NCBI GenBank assembly: GCA_963921825.1
Contig: OY997595.1
Coordinates: 18,655,228-18,719,227, forward strand
DNA length: 64,000 nt
Reading direction: 5' to 3'
From: Erodium maritimum
Taxonomy: Eukaryota > Streptophyta > Magnoliopsida > Geraniales > Geraniaceae
Part shown: positions 59,499 to 64,000 of the stretch, piece by piece
How the letters are laid out: each line of letters opens with the position of its first letter
How positions within the stretch are numbered: position 1 is the first letter of the stretch
The notes under the pieces: model-generated
The model's input: only the letters and a program-made list of their open reading frames with translations
What the model was told of the DNA's origin: nothing
The model's database searches: none
Position numbers and translations under genes: made by a program

Positions 59499-61054
59499 GT
59501 GGTATCAGAGCCGTGCTACCTTCGGGATTCACAAGACGGTGTTCAAAGTTTCGGTTTTGCTTGAAAGTTTCGTTTTTGGCATGTTATTTTGCTAAATTGT
59601 TTGATAACATGTTTTAAATTATTGTTTATGGATTTAATGCATGTAAAATGAATTTTTGAAAATTATTTCAAATCTGGAAATTTTGAAAAAAATTTGATTT
59701 TTCGGGTCTCGGGAGCGGGACTCTCGGGGAGCCGAAACCGGGACCGAATGGGGCTCCGTTGGACGGAGCTAGGCCAAGCATGACCATTAGATGGTTGATA
59801 TGCCAAGGCTAAACCGTTTTGTTAGTTATGACGAGTTTGGAACCGTCATGATGAACTCGAAGATCAAATGTTCAAAAGTTTCATTTTTGAACGGTTTCGA
59901 TAAACCGAGCATCAAAAAATTTCGAAACTTGGCTATTAATTAAAACCGGAAAATCACATGATGTTTGATAACATGCTTGTTTGATAACACGATGTGTGAT
60001 GTGATGTTGGCATGGTGTACATAATAGCCCCGAGCTCGATTTAATTATTTATCGGTTTTCACGGCCTGCGAGCCGTTAGAGTTAGCGTGTAATTATTCTT
60101 TCAAGGTGTGGTCGTCGAACCACTTGTTTGTAATATTTATTTATTCCCGACCTGCGAGTCGTGTATTAAATTGTAATATTTTACTCAAGACGAAGAAAGG
60201 GCGAAAAGGTCATTTGGTGGCTTTTCGGGTGTTGGCATCGGCTTGGAGTCGGTGGAGCTCAAGAAGCTAGTGGGAGTTAGTTTAGGGGGCTATTATGTGC
60301 ACATTTATCGCTTTATGCTTGGTTTAGTTTATGCATGATTAATTCTATGTGTTTTAGAATTGCATGCTTAACTTTATTTACCGAGCATATCACCTCACAT
60401 GCAAAGATAAAATTGGAATTTTAATCCTTGTGTGTGAACCCTTAGAACCGTCATTGCATTGGATGTAGTTGACGGGTTCAAAGGAAGAATTACATTGGAT
60501 GTAATTTGAGGCATCATTGCATTTGGAATGTAGTTGATGTGCTCATCGCATCTAGGATGTGCCAAAGTTTTGAACACAACTGGACAAGTAAAAGCGGGTC
60601 ATGTCCGATACCTCCCAATAATCAACACCTTACTACCTCCCCGTCCTATGGGTGTCGTGCGCATTAGCGGAGCATCCATGGGGAAGCGGGGTAGTAGGTT
60701 TGGACGACATATGTGGGTGTCGTGCGCATTAGCGGAGCACCTACATAGTGACGAGCCATAGTTGAAAATTGGTGGACCCGACTACGATTCTCGGCCTGAG
60801 GTTGAGCTAGGGTAAAAGATAGGGTAAGTCGTGTACATAAGTACATACCCTAGCCAAGAGTCACATTGGATGTGATTGGATGGAGTCCTACCTACATAGC
60901 TCGATTAAGTGGTGAGCATTAGTTCAGCTTAATCGAGTGAATCAAGGATCTTGGTTTCAGATTCTAAAGGTTTAGAATTGATTGTTGGTGTTTAAGCTTG
61001 ATCTTCATAAAATTTATTCAGTTTACTGATTGAATTTTATCTGTTGTAGATCAA

Positions 61055-61288
61055 ATGGCAAATTCAGCGAACATTAATAGTTTGTCATTAAAAACCATTC
61101 TTGACAGGGTCAAGCTAAATGGGACAAACTATTTGGAGTGGTACAGAATTTTGAGGATAGTCCTCAAGTCTGAACGCAAAGAATATGTCCTTGACAAGGC
61201 TGTCTCTAAGACCATATCAGAGTTACATGAAGTGTCATCAGCTGCTGAGAAGAATATCTCAGGGATCTGGGATCCAAGGATATTCTGA
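61055..61288 (+). pseudogene. Copia gag with internal deletion (copy C)
   Basis: It starts MANSANINSLSLKTILDRVK and GTNYLEWYRILRIVLKSERK, then EYVLDKAVSK jumps to TISELHEVSSAAEKNISGIW. Compared with copy B, most of the central gag is missing. It ends at a stop at 61286-61288. A zinc-knuckle trace (CFYCQQPGH) appears in another frame at about 61360-61400. Confidence 0.75.
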
Positions 61289-61405
61289 TGGTCAACAAGG
61301 GAATTGGAAGTGGCAAGGGCTGGGCCCATGCGCACTTGGCAGGAAAGATGAGACACCTGAGAATGTCTGCTTCTACTGCCAACAGCCTGGTCATTAGAAC
61401 CGGGA

Positions 61406-61560
61406 TTACAGGAAGCTCACGGCTGATCTGAAGAAGGGCAGTGGGACTGCGCCTTCATCAAATAGCCTGGATGATCTGAAGAAGGGCAGTAGGACTGCGC
61501 CTTCATCAGGAAACATGGATGATCTAAGGAAGGGCGGTGGGATCGTGCCTTCATTCGGTA
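61406..61560 (+). repeat. Short tandem repeat within copia gag-protease region
   Basis: GATCTGAAGAAGGGCAGT(G/A)GGACTGCGCCTTCATC occurs at about 61424, 61474 and, diverged, at 61519, giving a repeat of about 45-51 bp. It encodes a repeated DDLKKGSGTAPSS-like linker. Confidence 0.7.
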
Positions 61561-61875
61561 TTAACTCTATAGAGCTACATCTCTCTACTTCCAAAGATTC
61601 ATGGGTATTAGATACCATGACTGAATCTCACACATGCACTAATATATGGTGGCTGAAAGTAGGAGAGATTTGGAAAGCACGAAATGGACCTCAGAGTTGT
61701 GGCAACTGCTGTAGGATCCATGAGTCTTGCTTTGCCAAGAGGCCTTGTCTTAGTATTGTATAATGTATATTGCATACCTACTTTTAGTAGGAATATTATA
61801 TCTGTATCCGTGTTTGACAAGGAATGATATAATGTTAATATTGGAAATGGAGTTTTCAATGTTCTATGCAATGAT

Positions 61876-63990
61876 ATGTTTTATACCAGTACTGACATGG
61901 TTGGAGGATTGTACATATTAGATATGGGTAACAATGCCTCAAGTTCTATATATTCCGTTAATACCAAGAGGTCTAAATCCAACGATTTAAACCTAACTCT
62001 GTTATGGTACTGTCATTTGGGTCGCATAAACAAGAAGCGCCTATCAACACTTCAGAAGTGCGGGCTTTCAGGTTCATTCGAATTCCATTCGATCGATAGG
62101 TGCAAGGTTTGTTTGATGGGCAAAATGACTAAAGTGCCCTTTATCGATCGCGATGAAAGGGCGGGTGAATTATTGGGGCTGATACACTCGAATGTGTGTA
62201 GACCAATAAGTTCACTTGCCAGGAGGGGTTTTAACTACTTTATCACATTTACTGATGATTACAGTAAATATGGTTATGTCTCTTCGGTGAGACATAAGTC
62301 TGAAGCTTTTGATAAATTCAAAGAGTTTAAGACTATAGTAGAAAACCAGCTCGACAAAGGTATTAAGGCACTTCGATTGGATCGAGGTGGAAAATACTTG
62401 ACCACAGAGTTATTAGATCATCTAAAAGAGAATGGGATCCTTTTGGAATGGACTCCTCCTAGGTCACTGTAGTTGAAAGGTGTAGCCAAACGGAGAAATC
62501 GGACATTGTTAGACAATGGTCTGTTCCATGATTAGTTGGACTGATCTCCCAATCTCTTTTAGGGGTTTTGCTCTAGAGACGACCGCATTCATAGTGAATC
62601 GGGCTTCGACGAATGGTGTGGAAGGGACACCATTTTAAAAATGGTACGGGATGATGCCCGCTTTGTCCTTCCTAAAGATTTGTGGTTGCGAGGCTTATGT
62701 GAAACATTTGGTTTCGACTAAGCTCGAACCAAGATCTGAGATATGCACCTTCGTGTGGTATCCCAAAGCAACAAGGGGATACTATTTCTACAATCCCAGT
62801 GAGAACATGGTGTTCGTCGCTTGGGGTGGGGTCTTTATGGAAAAGAAGTTTTGTTTCCAAAGACGTCATTGGGAGGACTGTGCATCTCGAAGAAATTCAG
62901 GATGGTACAGATCTGTCTAAACCAATTGGCAACCCAGTAGAAAGGAGCCAGAGATTGTCGTAGAGTAAGAACCAATTCCTGTTACAATTCCGGAAGGTCC
63001 AAGGCGATTTGAAAGGATCAATCTTCCACCTCCAAGATATGGTATCCGGAGGTGACAATGAAGTCATGGTGGATCACGATGATCCAGCCACCTTTCAGGA
63101 AGTCGTGGATGGGCCCAACTCCGAGTTATGGCTGGGAGCCATGAGGGAGGAAATGCAATCCATGTCGGACAACCGAGTCTGGGAACCGGTTGATCCCATC
63201 AATGGTGTGAGGACCATAGGATGCAAATGGATCTTCAAGGTGAAGATGGACATGGACGGCAACCCTCTGACCTACAAAGCTCAATTGTGGCGAAAGGTTA
63301 TAGGCAGATCCAATGGATTGACTATGAGGAAACCTTCTCCTTAGTGGCTATGGTCAAAATCGATCCAAATTCTTCTTGACATAACTGCGTATCATAATTA
63401 CGAGATATGGCAAGTGGATGTCAAAACCGCTTTCCTAAATGGAAATTTGACTGAGTACGTTTGTATGTCTCGGCCCAAAGGTTTTGACGATCCGAAGAAT
63501 AAGGGAAAGATTTATAAGTTGTTGAAATCCATTTATGGATTGAAACGAACTTCTCGGAGTTGGATCCTTCGTTTTGATGAAGCTGTAATTGGATTTGGCT
63601 TAATCAAGAACGAGGATGAATCTTGCGTTTATAAGAAGGCTAGTGGGAGCAATATTACCTTTCTGGTTCTCATTGAAAACGACATCCCAACCTTGCACGA
63701 GACTAAAGCTTGGTTGAGGAAGTGTTTTTCAATAAAGGACTTAGGCGATGCTTCTCATATCTTAAGGATTAAGATATGTAGAGATCGCACCAAGAGGGTC
63801 TTGGATTTAAGTCAGGGAACCTATGTGAACAAGGCATTGAGTAGGTTCTTAATGCTCGATTCAAAGAAAGGACTCTTACCCACTAGTCATGGCATTCATC
63901 TCAGCAAGACTTAGTGTCCTAAGACACCTGATGAGCTGAAAAGGATGATGAGAATCCTATGCGCCTGGGGGCAGGATCGATCATATATGC
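61876..63990 (+). pseudogene. Copia pol remnants: GAG-pre-integrase, integrase, reverse transcriptase
   Basis: A protease trace (DSWVLDTMTESHTC, about 61600) precedes the open segment 61876-62472. That segment has the GAG-pre-integrase domain (LWYCHLGRINKKRL..CKVCLMGK) and the start of integrase (LIHSNVCRPISS..NYFITFTDDYSKYGYV..LRLDRGGKYL). The first catalytic Asp (normally HTDVCGP) is Asn. After several frameshifts the RT follows: ELWLGAMREEMQSM and WIFKVKMDMDG (63009-63300), VDVKTAFLNGNL then KLLKSIYGLKRTSRSW (63414-63600). The YVDD site is replaced by LIENDIP. An RNase H-side block (MMRIPYA..SIIYAM-like) runs to the window end. It is clearly inactive. Confidence 0.85.
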
Positions 63991-64000
63991 CATGACATGT

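Larger units (their letters stand above)
57811..64000 (+). mobile_element. Copia retrotransposon, copy C, running off the window
   Basis: The 5' LTR is 57811-59498 (TGTTAG..CCCAACA, 1688 bp), primer site TGGTATCAGAGCC is at 59500-59512, the leader runs to 61054, then come gag and pol remnants. The 3' LTR lies beyond the window, so LTR divergence and the TSD cannot be read. Five bases before the LTR are TGGAC. It is inserted in the gypsy fragment. Confidence 0.9.

Overview
The window is nuclear DNA from a flowering plant. Five host genes with short exons, GT-AG introns and normal plant lengths sit in long repeat-rich spacers. One of them is STR, the half-size ABCG transporter kept by plants that form arbuscular mycorrhiza, so the donor is probably a mycorrhizal angiosperm and not a Brassicaceae- or Amaranthaceae-type non-host. 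I cannot name the species. All exon borders were read by hand from GT/AG signals and kept only where the frame carries through. No search was run.

Layout. 1-13.4 kb is transposon territory: LTR-like sequence with palindromic TCACGG units, a truncated copia LTR (1728-2738), a foldback MITE (3704-4123), a retroposon with a 16-bp target-site duplication (4204-4971), a decayed minus-strand L1-type LINE (about 6550-11030) carrying a 451-bp solo LTR (7261-7711, TSD TTGTA), and a PIF/Harbinger element holding only the Myb-like ORF1 (11157-13390, TSD TTA). 14.0-16.3 kb holds an RLK902/RKL1-type LRR receptor kinase (646 aa, 2 exons, +). 19.0-27.5 kb holds an IREH1-type AGC kinase (1308 aa, 16 exons, -). 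28-33.6 kb holds LINE ORF1 remnants and a hAT element (31055-31929). 33.8-37.5 kb is a Pack-MULE with near-matching 9-bp TSDs that carries exon pieces of plastid ribosomal protein uL11 and of mitochondrial TIM13. 39.3-40.7 kb holds MED10 (188 aa, 5 coding exons, +). 41.1-43.7 kb holds STR (786 aa, 3 exons, -). 44.7-48.7 kb holds ABCE/RLI (605 aa, 11 exons, -). 49.8-64 kb is a nest of elements: a Harbinger transposase cut by a copia element, which abuts a Ty3-gypsy fragment, which is cut by a second copy of the same copia family that runs off the window.

The host genes do not form a pathway. They cover receptor signalling (RLK), polar-growth type kinase signalling (IREH1), transcription (MED10), symbiotic lipid export (STR) and ribosome recycling (ABCE). 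The most unusual piece is the Pack-MULE. Its right end lies about 45 bp from a G-box and about 70 bp from the TATA box of MED10, so it has effectively replaced the distal MED10 promoter.
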